Source of the DNA: Streptomyces luomodiensis
GTDB lineage: Bacteria > Actinomycetota > Actinomycetes > Streptomycetales > Streptomycetaceae
Length of the DNA: 64,000 nucleotides
NCBI RefSeq assembly: GCF_031679605.1
Contig: NZ_CP117522.1
Span: forward strand, 5,642,001 to 5,706,000
Direction of reading: 5' to 3'
The stretch's first letter is position 1; the number at the start of each line of letters is the position of its first letter. This document shows, one piece after another, positions 27,701 through 61,700 of the stretch. Under the pieces are notes generated by a model. That model did not search any database and was not told the origin of the DNA. It saw only the letters and a list, made by a program, of their open reading frames with translations. Both the position numbers and the translations under genes were made by a program.

Positions 27701-30700
27701 CGAACGCTGCACGTGGACGAGCCGACGCCGCACGTCGACTGGTCCTCCGGCGCGGTGTCCCTGCTCACCGACCCCGTGGACTGGCCCCACTCGGCCGGAC
27801 GCCCGCGCCGGGCGGGGGTGTCCTCGTTCGGCGTCAGCGGCACCAACGCCCACGTCATCCTGGAGGACGCGGCTCCGGAGGAGGCCCCCGACCCCGACCC
27901 GGATTCCGCACCGCTGCTGCCGCCGCCGGTCGTTCCGTGGGTTCTGTCGGCGGTCGGCGAGCAGGCGCTGCGCGCACAAGCCGAACGGCTGGGGTCGTTC
28001 GCCGCGGAACATCCCGAGACACACCCGGTGGAGACGGCCGCGTCCCTGGTGACCTCGCGGGCTGCGTTGGAGCGGCGGGCGGTGGTGCTGGGCCGGGACC
28101 GGGAGTCGTTGCTGGACGGGCTTGGGGTGTTGGCTCGTGGGGAGTCGTCGTCCGGGGTGGTCGAGGGTGTGGTGGCGGAGGGCAAGTGCGCGTTGTTGTT
28201 CGCGGGTCAGGGGTCGCAGCGGGTGGGGATGGGGCGTGAGCTGTATGAGTCGTATCCGGTGTTCGCGGAGGCGTTCGACGCGGTGTGTGAGGGGTTCGCG
28301 CCGCTGCCGGTGAAGGACGTGGTGTTCGGCGGGGATCAGGAGCTGCTGGACCGTACGGAATATGCCCAGCCTGCGTTGTTCGCGGTTGAGGTGGCGTTGT
28401 TCCGGTTGGTTGAGTCGTGGGGTGTGGTCCCGGATTTCGTGCTGGGGCATTCGGTGGGTGAGTTGGCTGCCGCGCATGTGGCGGGGGTGTTTTCGCTGGG
28501 GGATGCGTGCCGGTTGGTGGGGGCGCGGGGTCGGTTGATGCAGGCGTTGCCGTCGGGTGGGGCGATGGTGGCGGTGGAGGCGTCCGAGGCTGAGGTGTTG
28601 GCGGGCCTGGCGGGGCGCGACGGGGTTGATGTCGCGGCGGTCAATGGTCCGTCGTCGACGGTGGTGTCGGGTGTGGCGTCGGTGGTGGAGGTGGTTGCGG
28701 CGGAGTGGGAGGCGCGGGGTCGTCGGGTGCGTCGGCTGCGCGTGTCGCACGCGTTCCACTCCTCTCTGATGGAGGGGATGCTGGACGATTTCCGGCGGGT
28801 GGCGGAGTCGGTGGAGTATGCCGAGCCGAGGATTCCGCTGGTGCTGAACGTCTCCGGCCAGGTGGGCGCGCCGGATGGTGCGGAGTACTGGGTACGTCAC
28901 GTGCGGGAGGCGGTCCGTTTCCACGATGGTGTCCGTGCCCTGGAGGCCGAGGGCGTCACCACATTCGTGGAGCTGGGCCCGGACGGGACGTTGTCGGGGA
29001 TGGCTCAGGACAGTGTGGCCGGGGTGAGCGTCCCGGTGCTCCGTCGCGACCGTCCCGAACCGGAGACGCTGATGGCCGCCGTGGCCCACGCCTACGTACG
29101 TGGCGTCCCCGTCGATTGGCCTGCGGTGCTGGGAGGGCCCCGGGTGCGTCCGGTGGACCTGCCGACGTACCCGTTCCAGCGGAGCCGGTTCTGGCTGGAG
29201 CCATCCTCCGGAGCCGATGCGGCGTCGGCCGGGCTCACCCCGGCCGGCCACCCCCTGCTGGCCGCCGCGGTCCCGTTGGCCGACAGCTCCTCGGTGGTGC
29301 TGACCGGCCGGGTGTCCCGGCACGCACAGCCGTGGGTCGCCGATCACGTGGTGCTGGGCCGGGTCCTGTTGCCGGGGGCGGCGTGTGTGGAGTTGGCGTT
29401 GCGTGCGGGGGATGAGGTGGGGTGTGACCGGGTGGAGGAGTTGACGTTGGAGGCGCCGTTGGTGGTGCCTGATGGTGGTGCGGTGCGGTTGCAGGTGGTG
29501 GTGGGTGGTGCGGATGAGGTGGGGGCGCGGTCGGTGGAGGTGTTCTCGTGTGGGGAGGGTGGTGCGTCGGGGGCGCCGTGGGTGCGTCATGCGTCGGGTG
29601 TGCTGACGGCCGCGGAGGCGGTGGCGGCCGGGGAGGCGGCGGGGTTGGAGTGTGGGGGGCAGTGGCCGCCGCGGGGTGCGGAGCCGGTGCCGGTTGATGG
29701 GTTGTATGAGCGGTTGGCGGATCTGGGGTATGGCTATGGGCCGGCGTTCCGGGGGCTTCGGGCGGCCTGGCGGCTGGGGGCGGACGTCTTCGCCGAGGTC
29801 GAGCTGCCCCCGGGCACCGACAGCGCGTCGTTCGGTCTGCACCCCGCTCTGCTCGACGCCGCCCTGCATTCGATGGGCCTGACCGCGCTTGCGGATGACG
29901 ACACCACCCGTCTGCCCTTCTCATGGCGCGGAGTGTCGCTGCATGCGACCGGCGCGACCTCGGTACGGGTGCGCCTGGCGCAGACCGGGCCGGACACGGT
30001 GTCGGTGGAGATCGCGGACGCGGGCGGTCAACTCGTCGCGCGTATCGCATCGTTGGTGCTGCGCGCGGTCTCGGCGGAGAGCCTCCGGGCGCCGGGCAAC
30101 GTCGGCTCGGATTCCCTGCTGCGGCTCGATTGGGCCCCGTGGCCCGAGCCGAGCACCGCGTCGGCGATGTCCTTGGCCACCGTCGGCGACCTCTTCTTCG
30201 AGGTGCCAGGAACCGACGCCTATCCGGACATCCCCGCCTTCGGCGCCGCGATCGCCTCGGGCGCGACGGCGCCGGACGCCGTACTGACGACGCCGCCGGC
30301 GGAGGCGGAGGGCGAGCCCACGGAACAGGTGCGGGCCGCCACCGCCTGGGCGCTGGCGACGCTGCGGGCGTGGCTCGCCGACGAGCGGTGCGCGACGTCC
30401 ACATTGGCGATCGTGACCCGGGAAGGCATGGTCGGGGCCGCCGTTCAGGGCCTGGTCCGGTCCGCCCAGTCCGAGCACCCCGGCCGGTTCGTGCTCGTGG
30501 AGGTCGACGGGAGCGAGGAGTCCTGGCACGCGATCCCGAAGGCCATCGGGTCGGGAGAGCCGCAGCTTGCCGTTCGCCTCGGTGAGGTGGCCGTTCCCCG
30601 GCTGGTCCCGGCTCAGGCCGACGACACGCTCACCGTCCCCGCGGAGGAGCCGTCCTGGCGGCTGGAGGTGGCCGCCGCGGGCACCTTGGACGGTGTGGCG

Positions 30701-32911
30701 CTGGTCGGCTCTCCGGCCGCCGAGGAGCCGTTGGGGCCCGGTCAGGTGCGGGTCGGGGTGCGTGCTGCCGGGCTGAACTTCCGGGACGTACTGCTCACGC
30801 TCGGTGTGGTGGACCAGGAGGGGTTGGGCAGCGAGGGCGCCGGGGTCGTGCTGGAGACGGGGCCGGGGGTTGTGGGGATGGCCCCGGGCGATCGGGTGTT
30901 CGGGATGTTCCCGGCGTCGATCGGGTCGGTGGCGGTGGCGGACCAGCGGATGCTGGCGCGGGTGCCGGAGGAGTGGTCGTTCGCGCGGGCGGCGTCGGTG
31001 CCGGTGGTGTTCTTGACGGCGTATTACGGGCTGGTGGATCTGGCGGGGTTGGGGTCCGGTGAGTCGGTGTTGGTGCATGCGGCCGCTGGTGGGGTGGGGA
31101 TGGCGGCGGTGCAGTTGGCGCGGCATATGGGTGCGGAGGTGTGGGCGACGGCGAGTCCGGCCAAGTGGGGTGTGCTGCGGGAGCTGGGGCTGGACGCGGA
31201 GCACATTGCATCGTCCCGGGATCTGGAATTCGAGGGGCGGTTCCTTGCGGCCACGGGCGGCCGGGGTGTGGATGTGGTGCTGAACTCGCTCGCGGGTGAG
31301 TTCGTGGACGCGTCGCTGCGGGTGCTGGCGGAGGGCGGCCGGTTCCTGGAACTGGGGAAGACGGATGTGCGGGAGGCGGTCGACGGGTACCGGGCGTATG
31401 ACCTGGTCGAGGCCGGTCCGGAGCGGATCGGGGAGATGCTGGCCGAGCTGATGTCCCTGTTCCGGGAGGGTGTGCTGCGGCCGCTTCCGGTGACGACGTG
31501 GGACGTACGCCAGGCCGTGGACGCGCTGCGTTTCATGAGTCAGGCGCGGCATGTGGGCAAGGTGGTGCTGACGGTTCCGGCGCCGCTCGACGGCCGGGGT
31601 GCGGTGCTGGTCACGGGCGGTACGGGTGCGCTGGGTGCGTTGGTGGCGCGGCATCTGGTGGCGGTGCGGGGTGTGCGCCGGTTGGTGCTGACCAGTCGGC
31701 GGGGCATGGCGGCGCCGGGTGCGGAGGAGCTGTGCGCCGAGCTGTCGGACCTGGGCGCCGAGGTGTCCGTGGTGGCGTGTGATGTGGCGGACCGTGCGGC
31801 GCTGGCGGACGTCATCGCGAACGTAAGCAACTTGACCGGAGTCGTGCATGCGGCGGGTGTGCTGGATGACGCGGTGGTGGAGTCGCTGACGCCCGAGCGG
31901 CTGGAGGCGGTCCTGCGTCCCAAGGTGGACGCCGCGTGGCATCTGCATGAGCTGACCCGCGGCATGGATCTGTCGGCGTTCGTGTTGTTCTCCTCGGCGG
32001 CCGGGACCTTGGGCGGTCCGGGTCAGGCGAATTACGCGGCGGCGAACAGTTATCTGGACGCGCTCGCCCAGTACCGCAGGGCCCTGGGTCTGCCTGCCCA
32101 GTCCTTGGCCTGGGGGCCGTGGGAGCAGGTGGGTGGTGGGATGGTGGGCGGTCTGGGGGATGCCGATGTGCGGCGGATGGCTCGGTCGGGGCTGGTGGCG
32201 TTGTCGGCTGAGGAGGGTCTGGCGCTGTTCGACGCGGCGGAGCGGTGTGCGTCGGCGGTGGTGATGCCGGTACGGCTGGACCGTGCGGCACTGCGCGAAC
32301 GGACGGACTCCGTGCCCGCCCTGCTCAAGGGACTCGCCGGCACTCCGAACCGGCGCGTGGCCGCATCGCGTCAGGACACCGACGACCTCCCCCGGCGGCT
32401 TTCCGCCCTGTCCGCTGCCGAGCGTCACCGGGCTTTGGCGGATTTCCTTCGCGCGGAAGTGGCGGCCGTGCTCAATATCCCGGACAGTGCGCTCATCGAT
32501 GCCGGGCGGGCGCTCAAGGATCTCGGCTTCGACTCGCTCACCGCCGTGGAACTCCGCAACCGGCTGAACGCCGCCACGGGACTTCGGCTGCCCTCCACCC
32601 TGGTATTCGACCACCCCACCGTCGAGGCGCTCACCCAGCGGCTCGCCGGGGAAATGTTCCCGGATAGGGAATCCGCTGAACGGTCACTCTTCGATGAGCT
32701 GGACAGTGTGGACAACGCTCTTTCCCGAGCCGCCCTGGACAATATGACCCGCGCGAAGGTGGTGGTCCGCCTCCAGGCGCTGCTCGCCAAGTGGTCCGAT
32801 CCGGGCCGCGCTACCGCCGAGAGGGCCGCCGATAACGGTGTGGACGTCCTCGAGTCGGGGACGGACGAGGAAATCTTCGCCCTGATCAATGACGAACTCG
32901 GCCGGTCGTAG
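21749..32911 (+). CDS. PKS3: type I polyketide synthase, modules 4 and 5
   Basis: 3720-aa bimodular PKS. The same frame is open upstream from 21410 inside PKS2, but the start is placed at ATG 21749: it follows GAGGAG (21732-21737) and begins with the conserved docking coil [13 protein letters not shown]. Domains with approximate residues: docking 1-32, KS 33-460, AT 567-860, KR (catalytic) 1197-1440, ACP 1499-1590; KS 1614-2040, AT 2147-2430, DH 2501-2780, ER 2969-3280, KR 3286-3510, ACP 3546-3640, C-terminal docking region ending DELGRS. Module 4 is methylmalonyl with an A-type KR; module 5 is malonyl with a complete reductive loop. A 214-bp gap separates it from PKS4, the largest between PKS genes here. 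Confidence 0.97.
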   Translation: MTNEEKLLDHLKWMTAELRKTRQRLQEVESAEAEPVAIVAMACRYPGGVSSPEDLWRLVSDQVDAISDFPADRGWDLDALRSTDPDEPGTSYATQGGFVHDAAEFDAGFFGISPHEALAMDPQQRLLLEATWEVFERAGIAPTSVRGAAIGVYTGTNGQDYSPRAGSAPGELEGHLLTGTAASVASGRVAYALGLEGPAVTVDTACSSSLVALHLACHSLRKGECSMALAGGATILSGPGPFIEFSRQRGLSADGRCKAYAAGADGTGWAEGVGVLLLTRLSEARRRGLPVLAVVRGSAVNQDGASNGLTAPNGPSQQRVIRQALAGAGLSPDEVDAVEGHGTGTVLGDPIEVEALQAVYGRDRAADRPLWLGSLKSNIGHSAAAAGVGGVIKMVMAMRHGVLPRTLHVDEPSPHVDWSSGGVSLLTEAREWPETDGRPRRAGVSSFGMSGTNAHVILEQPPAPAEEPTTEPAEGPVVWVLSARGERALAEQARRLLSFTEGRSDGRTPPHPADVGLSLAASRAALPHRAAVVADGMAELRAGLAALAEGGSAPGLITGGMPGGGKSVLVFPGQGSQWVGMAVDLLEASPVFAGRMAECERALSAHVDWSLTGVLGDEVALGRVDVVQPVLWAVMVSLAALWESLGVVPGAVVGHSQGEIAAACVAGGLSLEDGARVVALRSRALTALAGGGGMVSVAVSADDAVALLEPWGGRVGVAAVNGPSSVVVSGDAAALDEVVAECRRRGVRARRVEVDYASHSAHVEVLRERLLEELSGIAPVRSRVPFFSTVTGDWLDTEQLDAGYWYRNLRETVRFGTATEALLGRGFGVFIEASAHPVLAVGVQESIDAVGAEAVALGSLRRDDGGLDRFLASVAEAYVHGVDVDWSSLFEGARRVDLPTYAFQRQRYWLDSHTSTGVTEPVRADEAETRFWDAVERADATELAMTLDADGELVGELLPALATWRRTARDRSLIDSWRYRITWQPLSVPPTGRLSGSWLLAVPDSHLDDPLVGSVSSALAESGALVVPLPVCCADADRATLAGAVADAVDQRSAPLSGVLSLLALDEAPHPEHPAVPRGLAASLALVQALDGHPMPLWLATRGAVAAQRSDRLLSPVQAQVWGLGRVAGLEHPERWGGLVDLPAEPLDAGARQRLSDVLAAAGDEDQIAVRPSGTYVRRMVRAASASAPAPSPWRPRGTVLVTGGTGALGGHVARWLARKGADHLVLTGRRGPDAPGADQLRDELTALGAEVTIVACDVTDRDALTALLAEHPPNAVFHTAGVGQLTPLLDTTPGEYAEVLGAKAVGAALLDELLAPGAPDAPESAESPESAESPESAESPESAGAPEQLDAFVLFSSNAGVWGSGNQGAYGAANAFLDALAQRRRDRGATATSVAWGSWGGSGMAADEDADAYLRLRGLRPMDPDLAITALGQALDHDETTVTVADVDWARFVPLFTSARPRPLIGELPEVRRLLEESTATATFTAADGDTQPELRRRLAALSASGRTELLVTLVREQAAAVLGYAEPGAIPVGRAFRELGFDSLTAVRLRNRLSDASGLRLPATLVYDHPTVAALADFLRHEILGDDADVDADAEPGRAGPAGPTGPVAADDPIAIVAMSCRYPGGAESPEELWRVVADGVDAVSPFPTDRGWDLDALYDPDPDRPGTSYVREGAFIPDIGDFDPALFGISPREALAMDPQQRLMLEASWEVFERAGIDPTSLRTTPTGVFVGASAQGYGAGARQAAEGAEGYYLTGGATAVVSGRVAYALGLEGPAVTVDTACSSSLVALHLACQSLRQGESSLAVVGGVAVVVNPVAFVEFSRQRGLAPDGRCKSFAAAADGTAWGEGVGVLLLERLSDARRNGHRVLAVVRGTAVNQDGASNGLSAPNGPSQQRVIRQALAAAGVSPDEVDAVEAHGTGTVLGDPIEAQALLATYGQGRAGDRPLWIGSLKSNIGHTAAAAGVAGVIKMVMAMRHGVLPRTLHVDEPTPHVDWSSGAVSLLTDPVDWPHSAGRPRRAGVSSFGVSGTNAHVILEDAAPEEAPDPDPDSAPLLPPPVVPWVLSAVGEQALRAQAERLGSFAAEHPETHPVETAASLVTSRAALERRAVVLGRDRESLLDGLGVLARGESSSGVVEGVVAEGKCALLFAGQGSQRVGMGRELYESYPVFAEAFDAVCEGFAPLPVKDVVFGGDQELLDRTEYAQPALFAVEVALFRLVESWGVVPDFVLGHSVGELAAAHVAGVFSLGDACRLVGARGRLMQALPSGGAMVAVEASEAEVLAGLAGRDGVDVAAVNGPSSTVVSGVASVVEVVAAEWEARGRRVRRLRVSHAFHSSLMEGMLDDFRRVAESVEYAEPRIPLVLNVSGQVGAPDGAEYWVRHVREAVRFHDGVRALEAEGVTTFVELGPDGTLSGMAQDSVAGVSVPVLRRDRPEPETLMAAVAHAYVRGVPVDWPAVLGGPRVRPVDLPTYPFQRSRFWLEPSSGADAASAGLTPAGHPLLAAAVPLADSSSVVLTGRVSRHAQPWVADHVVLGRVLLPGAACVELALRAGDEVGCDRVEELTLEAPLVVPDGGAVRLQVVVGGADEVGARSVEVFSCGEGGASGAPWVRHASGVLTAAEAVAAGEAAGLECGGQWPPRGAEPVPVDGLYERLADLGYGYGPAFRGLRAAWRLGADVFAEVELPPGTDSASFGLHPALLDAALHSMGLTALADDDTTRLPFSWRGVSLHATGATSVRVRLAQTGPDTVSVEIADAGGQLVARIASLVLRAVSAESLRAPGNVGSDSLLRLDWAPWPEPSTASAMSLATVGDLFFEVPGTDAYPDIPAFGAAIASGATAPDAVLTTPPAEAEGEPTEQVRAATAWALATLRAWLADERCATSTLAIVTREGMVGAAVQGLVRSAQSEHPGRFVLVEVDGSEESWHAIPKAIGSGEPQLAVRLGEVAVPRLVPAQADDTLTVPAEEPSWRLEVAAAGTLDGVALVGSPAAEEPLGPGQVRVGVRAAGLNFRDVLLTLGVVDQEGLGSEGAGVVLETGPGVVGMAPGDRVFGMFPASIGSVAVADQRMLARVPEEWSFARAASVPVVFLTAYYGLVDLAGLGSGESVLVHAAAGGVGMAAVQLARHMGAEVWATASPAKWGVLRELGLDAEHIASSRDLEFEGRFLAATGGRGVDVVLNSLAGEFVDASLRVLAEGGRFLELGKTDVREAVDGYRAYDLVEAGPERIGEMLAELMSLFREGVLRPLPVTTWDVRQAVDALRFMSQARHVGKVVLTVPAPLDGRGAVLVTGGTGALGALVARHLVAVRGVRRLVLTSRRGMAAPGAEELCAELSDLGAEVSVVACDVADRAALADVIANVSNLTGVVHAAGVLDDAVVESLTPERLEAVLRPKVDAAWHLHELTRGMDLSAFVLFSSAAGTLGGPGQANYAAANSYLDALAQYRRALGLPAQSLAWGPWEQVGGGMVGGLGDADVRRMARSGLVALSAEEGLALFDAAERCASAVVMPVRLDRAALRERTDSVPALLKGLAGTPNRRVAASRQDTDDLPRRLSALSAAERHRALADFLRAEVAAVLNIPDSALIDAGRALKDLGFDSLTAVELRNRLNAATGLRLPSTLVFDHPTVEALTQRLAGEMFPDRESAERSLFDELDSVDNALSRAALDNMTRAKVVVRLQALLAKWSDPGRATAERAADNGVDVLESGTDEEIFALINDELGRS
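21845..26505 (+). other. Module 4: KS-AT(methylmalonyl)-KR(A1)-ACP
   Basis: The KS cysteine is at 22364-22366. The AT has GHSQGE (Ser 23714-23716) and YASH (24014-24025), methylmalonyl-type. The KR has TGGTGALG near 25360, no LDD, A-type Trp at 25835-25837 and Gln at 25850-25852 rather than His, so A1. There is no DH. The ACP serine is Ser1545 (26381-26383). Prediction: an L-type hydroxyl next to a methyl branch of unepimerised configuration. Confidence 0.92.
25713..25782 (+). repeat. 18-bp x 3.9 tandem repeat inside the module 4 KR
   Basis: CCCCGGAGTCCGCGGAGT at 25713-25730, 25731-25748 and 25749-25766, then 16 bp more. It encodes PESAES repeats inserted in the catalytic KR subdomain between [13 protein letters not shown] and DAFVLFSS, just ahead of the catalytic Ser/Tyr region. 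The module 3 KR has only a few residues there ([13 protein letters not shown]). Confidence 0.95.
26588..32660 (+). other. Module 5: KS-AT(malonyl)-DH-ER-KR(B)-ACP
   Basis: The KS cysteine is at 27104-27106. The AT has GHSVGE (28451-28453) and HAFH (28748-28759), malonyl-type. The DH has [10 protein letters not shown] (His 29345-29347) and LLDAALH (Asp 29855-29857). The ER has [11 protein letters not shown] and the nucleotide site [11 protein letters not shown] (31075-31107). The KR has LDD at 31862-31870. The ACP serine is at 32534-32536. All domains look intact, so a fully saturated two-carbon unit is predicted. Confidence 0.94.
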
Positions 32912-33125
32912 GGCCTGTCCCCGGCCTGTCCCCGGGCCCTGGCCGCCAGGCCCCTCGCCGCAGGTGAAGGCCGCTTCGGCTTGGGGCCCTAGGGGCCCGG
33001 CTAGGGGTTGTTCCCCCTCTGGCCATCCCATAGTTTTCACTCGGATCTGGTGACGTGCCCAACGATTTGCCCCGGCATTCCTTCACCCGGGGATGCGTTG
33101 GCCTGCCCTGAATAGGTGGCGTCGA
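32912..33125 (+). other. 214-bp PKS3-PKS4 intergenic region with 11-bp duplication and hairpin
   Basis: GGCCTGTCCCC is duplicated at 32912-32922 and 32923-32933, starting right after the PKS3 stop. An imperfect hairpin follows at 32934-32953 (GGGCCCTGG / CCAGGCCC, one bulged base, 3-nt loop). It could be a weak or partial terminator, leaving room for an internal promoter before PKS4. The AT-richer part near 33028-33070 shows no convincing -35/-10 pair. The PKS4 ribosome site is AGGTGG at 33114-33119. Confidence 0.55.
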
Positions 33126-55628
<22,503 letters not shown>

Positions 55629-55651
55629 AAGCAGCGCGTAACAGCGCATAC

Positions 55652-55693
55652 GTACCGAACAACAGGTACCGCACAACAGGTACCGAACAACAC
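55652..55693 (+). repeat. 14-bp tandem repeat x3 in the PKS4-PKS5 gap
   Basis: GTACCGAACAACAG (55652-55665), GTACCGCACAACAG (55666-55679) and GTACCGAACAACAC (55680-55693), followed by a partial GTACGAACACC. It occupies the 139-bp gap and is AT-richer than the surroundings. No hairpin or clear promoter was seen there, so PKS4 and PKS5 are probably co-transcribed. Confidence 0.92.
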
Positions 55694-55767
55694 GTACGAA
55701 CACCGACAGACGTTTCCCACCGCACAACCGACGGGTTTCCGTTCCCAGGCGAGGAGCTGAACGGCCG

Positions 55768-58700
55768 ATGTCGAACGAGCAGAAGCTTCGGGACTATCTG
55801 AAGCGGGTGACCACCGATCTGCACCAGGCCAGGCAGCGCCTGCACGAGGTGGAGTCCAGGGAGCGGGAGCCGATCGCCATCGTCGCCATGGCCTGTCGGT
55901 TCCCCGGCGGGGTCCGGACACCGGAGGACCTGTGGCGGCTGGTGGCCGAGGAGCGGGACGGGATCGGCCCCTTCCCGGAGGGCCGTGGCTGGGACGCCGA
56001 CGCGCTCTTCGACCCCGACCCGGAGCGGCACGGGACGACGTACATCAGCGAGGGCGGCTTCCTCTACGACGCCGACCTGTTCGACGCGGACCTGTTCAAC
56101 ATCAGTCCGCGTGAGGCGCTGGCCATGGATCCGCAACAGCGCCTGCTGCTGGAGACCGCCTGGGAGACCTTCGAACGGGCGGGCATCGCCGCCGAGTCGC
56201 TGAAGGGCAGCCCGACCGGGGTGTTCGCGGGGGTGATGTACCACGACTACGCGGCCCGGCTGCACGCCATCCCCGAGGGGCTCGAAGGGTTCCTCGGCAA
56301 CGGCAGCTCCGGCAGCGTCGCCTCCGGCCGGCTCGCCTACACCTTCGGCCTCGAAGGCCCGGCGGTCACCCTCGACACGGCGTGCTCGTCCTCACTGGTG
56401 GCACTGCACCTGGCCTGCGAGGCGCTGCGCCGGGGGGACTGCGAGCTGGCGCTCGCGGGCGGGGTCACGGTGATGTCCACGCCCGGGGCGTTCGTCGAGT
56501 TCAGCAGGCTGCGCGGGCTGGCACGTGACGGCCGCTGCAAGTCCTTCGCCGCCACGGCCGACGGCACCGGCTGGTCGGAAGGGGTCGGGCTGCTGCTCGT
56601 GGAGCGGCTGTCCGACGCCCGGCGCAACGGTCACCCCGTGGTGGCCGTCGTGCGGGGATCGGCACTGAACCAGGACGGCGCCAGCAACGGCCTCACCGCC
56701 CCCAACGGTCCCTCGCAGCAGCGCCTGATCCTGCGGGCGCTGGCCGACGCGGGACTCTCCACCGAACACGTCGACGCCGTGGACGCCCATGGAACGGGGA
56801 CCCCGCTCGGTGACCCCATCGAGGCCCAGGCGCTGCTGGCCACCTACGGCCGGGACCGGGCGGCGGACCGGCCCCTGTGGCTGGGCTCGCTGAAGTCGAA
56901 CATCGGGCATACGCAGGCGGCGGCCGGTGTCGGCGGTGTCATCAAGATGGTGATGGCGATGCGGCACGGTGTGCTGCCGAAGACGTTGCATGTGGAGGAG
57001 CCGACGCCGCATGTGGACTGGTCGTCGGGTGCGGTCTCGCTGCTGACGGAGGCGCGGGAGTGGCCGGAGACGGACGGCCGGCCGCGCCGGGCGGCCGTGT
57101 CGTCCTTCGGTATCAGCGGCACCAACGCCCACGTCATCCTCGAACAGCCGCCGGCTCCGGCCGAGGAACAGCCGGTGGTGAGCCGGGTCCCGGCCCCAGC
57201 CACCGCGCTGCCCTGGGTGATCTCCGGCGGGAGTGCCGACGCCCTGCGCGAACAGGCCGCCCGGCTGGCGTCGTTCCTCGACGAGGTGGAGTGCGGAGAG
57301 ACGGACGGCATCGGTATCGGTGCCGCCGTTGCCCCCGTTGACCTCGCGTATTCGCTCGCCACCTCCCGCAGCGCCCTCAGCCACCGCGCCGTGCTGTTCG
57401 GACGTGAGGCGGCCGACATCCGCGAAGCCCTGGAGGCGTTGGCGTCCGGTGGTGGTGCGGCTGGTGTGGTGTCTGGTGTGGCGGGTGCTGGGAAGCCGGT
57501 GTTGGTGTTTCCGGGGCAGGGGTCGCAGTGGGTGGGGATGGCGGTGGATCTGCTGGGGGCTTCGCCGGTGTTTGCGGGGCGGATGGCGGAGTGTGAGCGG
57601 GCGTTGTCGGCTCATGTGGATTGGTCGTTGACGGGGGTGTTGGGTGATGGGTCTGCGTTGGGGCGGGTGGATGTGGTGCAGCCGGTGTTGTGGGCGGTGA
57701 TGGTGTCGTTGGCGGCGTTGTGGGAGTCCTTCGGTGTGGTGCCGGGTGCGGTGGTGGGGCATTCGCAGGGTGAGATTGCGGCGGCGTGTGTGGCGGGTGG
57801 GTTGTCGTTGGAGGACGGGGCGCGGGTGGTGGCGCTGCGCAGCCGGGCGTTGACGGCACTGGCTGGTGGTGGGGGGATGGTGTCGGTGGCGGTGTCGGCC
57901 GACGACGCGGTTGAGCTGTTGGAGCCGTGGGGTGGCCGGGTGGGCGTGGCGGCGGTTAATGGGCCGTCGTCGGTGGTGGTGTCCGGGGATGCGGCGGCGC
58001 TGGATGAGGTGGTGGCCGAGTGCCGCCGGCAGGGTGTGCGGGCGCGTCGGGTCGAGGTGGACTACGCCTCGCATTCGGCGCATGTGGAGGTGTTGCGGGA
58101 GCGGTTGCTGGAGGAGCTGAGCGGGATCGCTCCGGTGCGTTCCCGGGTGCCGTTCTTCTCCACGGTGACGGGCGAGTGGCTCGACACCGAGCAGTTGGAT
58201 GCCGGGTATTGGTATCGGAATCTGCGGGAGACGGTGCGGTTCGGCACGGCGACCGAGGCGTTGCTGGGGCGGGGTTTCGGGGTGTTCATCGAGGCCAGCG
58301 CGCATCCGGTGCTCGCGGTCGGCGTGCAGGAGAGCATTGACGCGGCGGGTGCGGAGGCGGTGGCGCTGGGCTCGCTGCGCCGGGACGAGGGTGGCCTGGA
58401 TCGTTTCCTGGCCTCGGTGGCGGAGGCGTACGTCCACGGTGTCGCCGTCGACTGGTCGTCGTTGTTCGAGGGTGCGCGGCGGGTCGATCTGCCGACGTAT
58501 GCCTTCCAGCGGCAGCGCTACTGGCTCGACGCACCCGAGCTGTCGGGTGACGCGGGGAGCTTCGGCCTCGGCGGGGCCGGGCATCCGATGCTGGGCGCGG
58601 TGATGAGCATGCCCGGCGAGGACTCCGTGGTGTTCACGGGACGCCTGTCGCCACGGTCGCATCCGTGGCTGGCGGACCACGTGGTCATGGGCCGCGTGCT

Positions 58701-61700
58701 GCTGCCGGGTACAGCCTTCGTCGAGTTGGCCATGCGCGCCGGTGACGAGGTGGGCTGCCCCCGCATCGACGAGCTGACCCTCGAATCCCCCCTGGTCCTC
58801 CCGGACCACGGCGGCGTTCTCCTCAGCCTGACCGTGGCCGAGCCGGACGAGAACGGACGCCGTCACCTGGCCGTCTACTCGCGCGCGGAAGACGCGGGGC
58901 ACAGCGGAACCGATCAGCCCTGGACCCGTCACGCGAGCGGAGTGCTGACCCCCGACACCGCCGACGACGCGTTCGAGCTCACCTCCTGGCCGCCCGAAGG
59001 CGCCACGCCGGTGGATCTCGACGGCCTCTACGACGGTCTGTCCGAGCACGGCCTGGCCTACGGACCTGTGTTCCAGGGCCTCCACACGGCGTGGCGGCGC
59101 GGTGAGGAGGTCTTCGCCGAGGTCCGGCTGACTGGCGGCGGTGGCGCTGACGGTGACGCTGGCGCTGGCGGTGACCGTAGTGGCGGTGACGGCAGCGGCG
59201 GCGACGCGACCGGGTTCGGCCTGCACCCCGCCCTGCTCGACGCGGCCCTGCACACGGCGGCCCTCGCGGACACCATGGCGGGCTCCGCGCAGGTGCGCCT
59301 TCCGTTCTCCTGGAGCGGTGTCGAACTGCATGCCGTGGGCGCGTCCGCACTTCGTGTCCGGCTCACGCCGACCGGCCCCGACACGGTGTCCCTACGTGCG
59401 GCCGACAGCACCGGCAGGCCGGTGGCCTCGGTGGATGCCCTCACGCTGCGGGCGGTCCGAGCGGACGCCCTCGGCGGCGGCCACCGGGCCGTCGAGGACT
59501 CCCTCTTCCGCGTCGACTGGACCCCGCTGCCGACCGCCGCAACATCCACTGCGGACACACCGGCCGTCGACGTACCGGCTTCTGACGTACCGGCTTCCGA
59601 CGGACCCGCGGCCGGCGGTTACCTCACGGTGGGCTTCCCGGAGCGAGCCGACGAGGACTTCCCCTCCCTGCGCGCCCTCTCCGACGCGATCGCCGCCGGA
59701 ACGACCGCCGCCCCCGATGTGGTGCTGGCCCGGTGCGACGGCGGAAGCCCGTACGACGCCACCTCCCGCGCCCTCGCCCTGCTCCAGACCTGGCTCGCGG
59801 ATCCGAACTTCGCCGCCTCCCGGCTGGCCCTGGTGACACGGGGTGGCGTGACCGTCGACGAGCGGCGTTCCGTGGCCGACCTGGGCGCGGCCGCCGTCTG
59901 GGGCCTGGTCCGGTCCGCCCAGTCGGAGAGCCCGGACCGCTTCCTCCTCGTGGACGTGGACGTGGACGAGGCTGACGCCCCCGACGCCTTCTGGCCCGCC
60001 CTGCCGGCCGCGCTCGCCACCGGCGAACCGCAGCTGGCCCTGCGGGCGGGGAAGGCGTGGGCGCCCCGGCTGGTCCGGGCGTCCTCGGACGGCACGCTGA
60101 CGCTGCCCGTGCGTACGGAGGCCGAGGGCGCCTGGCGGCTGGACACCATCAGCAAGGGCACCTTGGACAACGTGGCCTTCGTCGACTCCACCGCCGCCGA
60201 GCGGCCGCTGGAGCCTGGTCAGGTCCGGCTCGAGATCCGTGCCGCGGGTCTCAACTTCCGGGATGTGCTGCTCACCCTCGGCATGGTCGACCAGGACGGC
60301 CTGGGCGGTGAGGCCGCCGGGTACGTCCTGGAGGTCGGCCCCGGGGTGACCGGTTTTGCCCCCGGCGACCGGGTGTTCGGGATGTTCCCGGCGTCGATCG
60401 GGTCGGTGGCGGTGGCGGACCAGCGGATGCTGGCGCGGATTCCGGCCGGCTGGTCCTTCGCGGAGGCGGCGTCGGTGCCGGTGGTGTTCTTGACCGCGTA
60501 TTACGGGCTGGTGGATCTGGCGGGGTTGGGGTCCGGTGAGTCGGTGTTGGTGCATGCGGCCGCTGGTGGGGTGGGGATGGCGGCGGTGCAGCTGGCACGG
60601 CACGTGGGCGCGGAGGTGTGGGCCACGGCGAGTCCGGCCAAGTGGGACGCGCTGCGGGAGCTGGGACTGGACGACGATCACATCGCGTCCTCCCGAAGCC
60701 TGGAGTTCGAGCGGCGGTTCCTCGGGGCCACGGGCGGCCGGGGCATGGATGTGGTGCTGAACTCCCTCGCGGGCGAGTACGTGGACGCCTCGCTCCGACT
60801 GCAACCACGCGGCGGCCGGTTCCTCGAGATGGGCAAGACCGACAAGCGGGATCCGGACGACGTGGCCGACCGGCATCCAGGCGTCACCTACCGCGTCTAC
60901 GACATCCAGGAAGCCGGTCCTGAGCGGATCGGGGAGATGCTGGCCGCGTTGATGTCCCTGTTCCGGGAGGGTGTGCTGCGGCCGCTTCCGGTGACGACGT
61001 GGGACGTACGCCAGGCCGTGGACGCGCTGCGTTTCATGAGTCAGGCGCGGCATGTGGGCAAGGTGGTGCTGACGGTTCCGGCGCTGCTTGATGGCCGGGG
61101 TGCGGTGCTGGTCACGGGCGGTACGGGTGTGCTGGGCGCCTTGGTGGCGCGGCATTTGGTGGCGGTGCGGGGTGTGCGTCGGTTGGTGCTGACCAGTCGG
61201 CGGGGTATGGCGGCGCCGGGTGCGGAGGAGCTGTGCGCCGAGCTGTCGGCCCTGGGCGCCGAGGTGTCCGTGGTGGCGTGTGATGTGGCGGACCGTGCGG
61301 CGCTGGCGGAGGCCATCGCCACCGTAGGCAACTTGACCGGAGTCGTGCACGCGGCGGGTGTCCTGGATGACGCGGTGGTGGAGTCGCTGACCCCCGAGCG
61401 GCTGGAGGCGGTCCTGCGTCCCAAGGTGGACGCCGCCTGGCATCTGCATGAGCTGACCCGTGACATGGATCTGTCGGCGTTCGTGCTCTTCTCTTCGGCG
61501 GCCGGAACCCTCGGGGGCCCCGGGCAGGCGAATTACGCGGCGGCGAACAGCTACCTGGACGCGCTCGCCCAGCACCGCAGGGCCCACGGCCTGCCCGCCC
61601 AGTCCCTCGCCTGGGGCCTGTGGCAGGAGGCCAGCGGCATGACCGCGCACCTCGACGACGCCGACATCAGCCGGATGACGCGCGCCGGGATGGCCCCCCT

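Noticed and set aside
33093..33125. PKS4 start at the in-frame ATG 33093
   Set aside because: The 11 extra residues are not conserved in the sister subunits, and AGGTGG at 33114-33119 is correctly spaced for ATG 33126.
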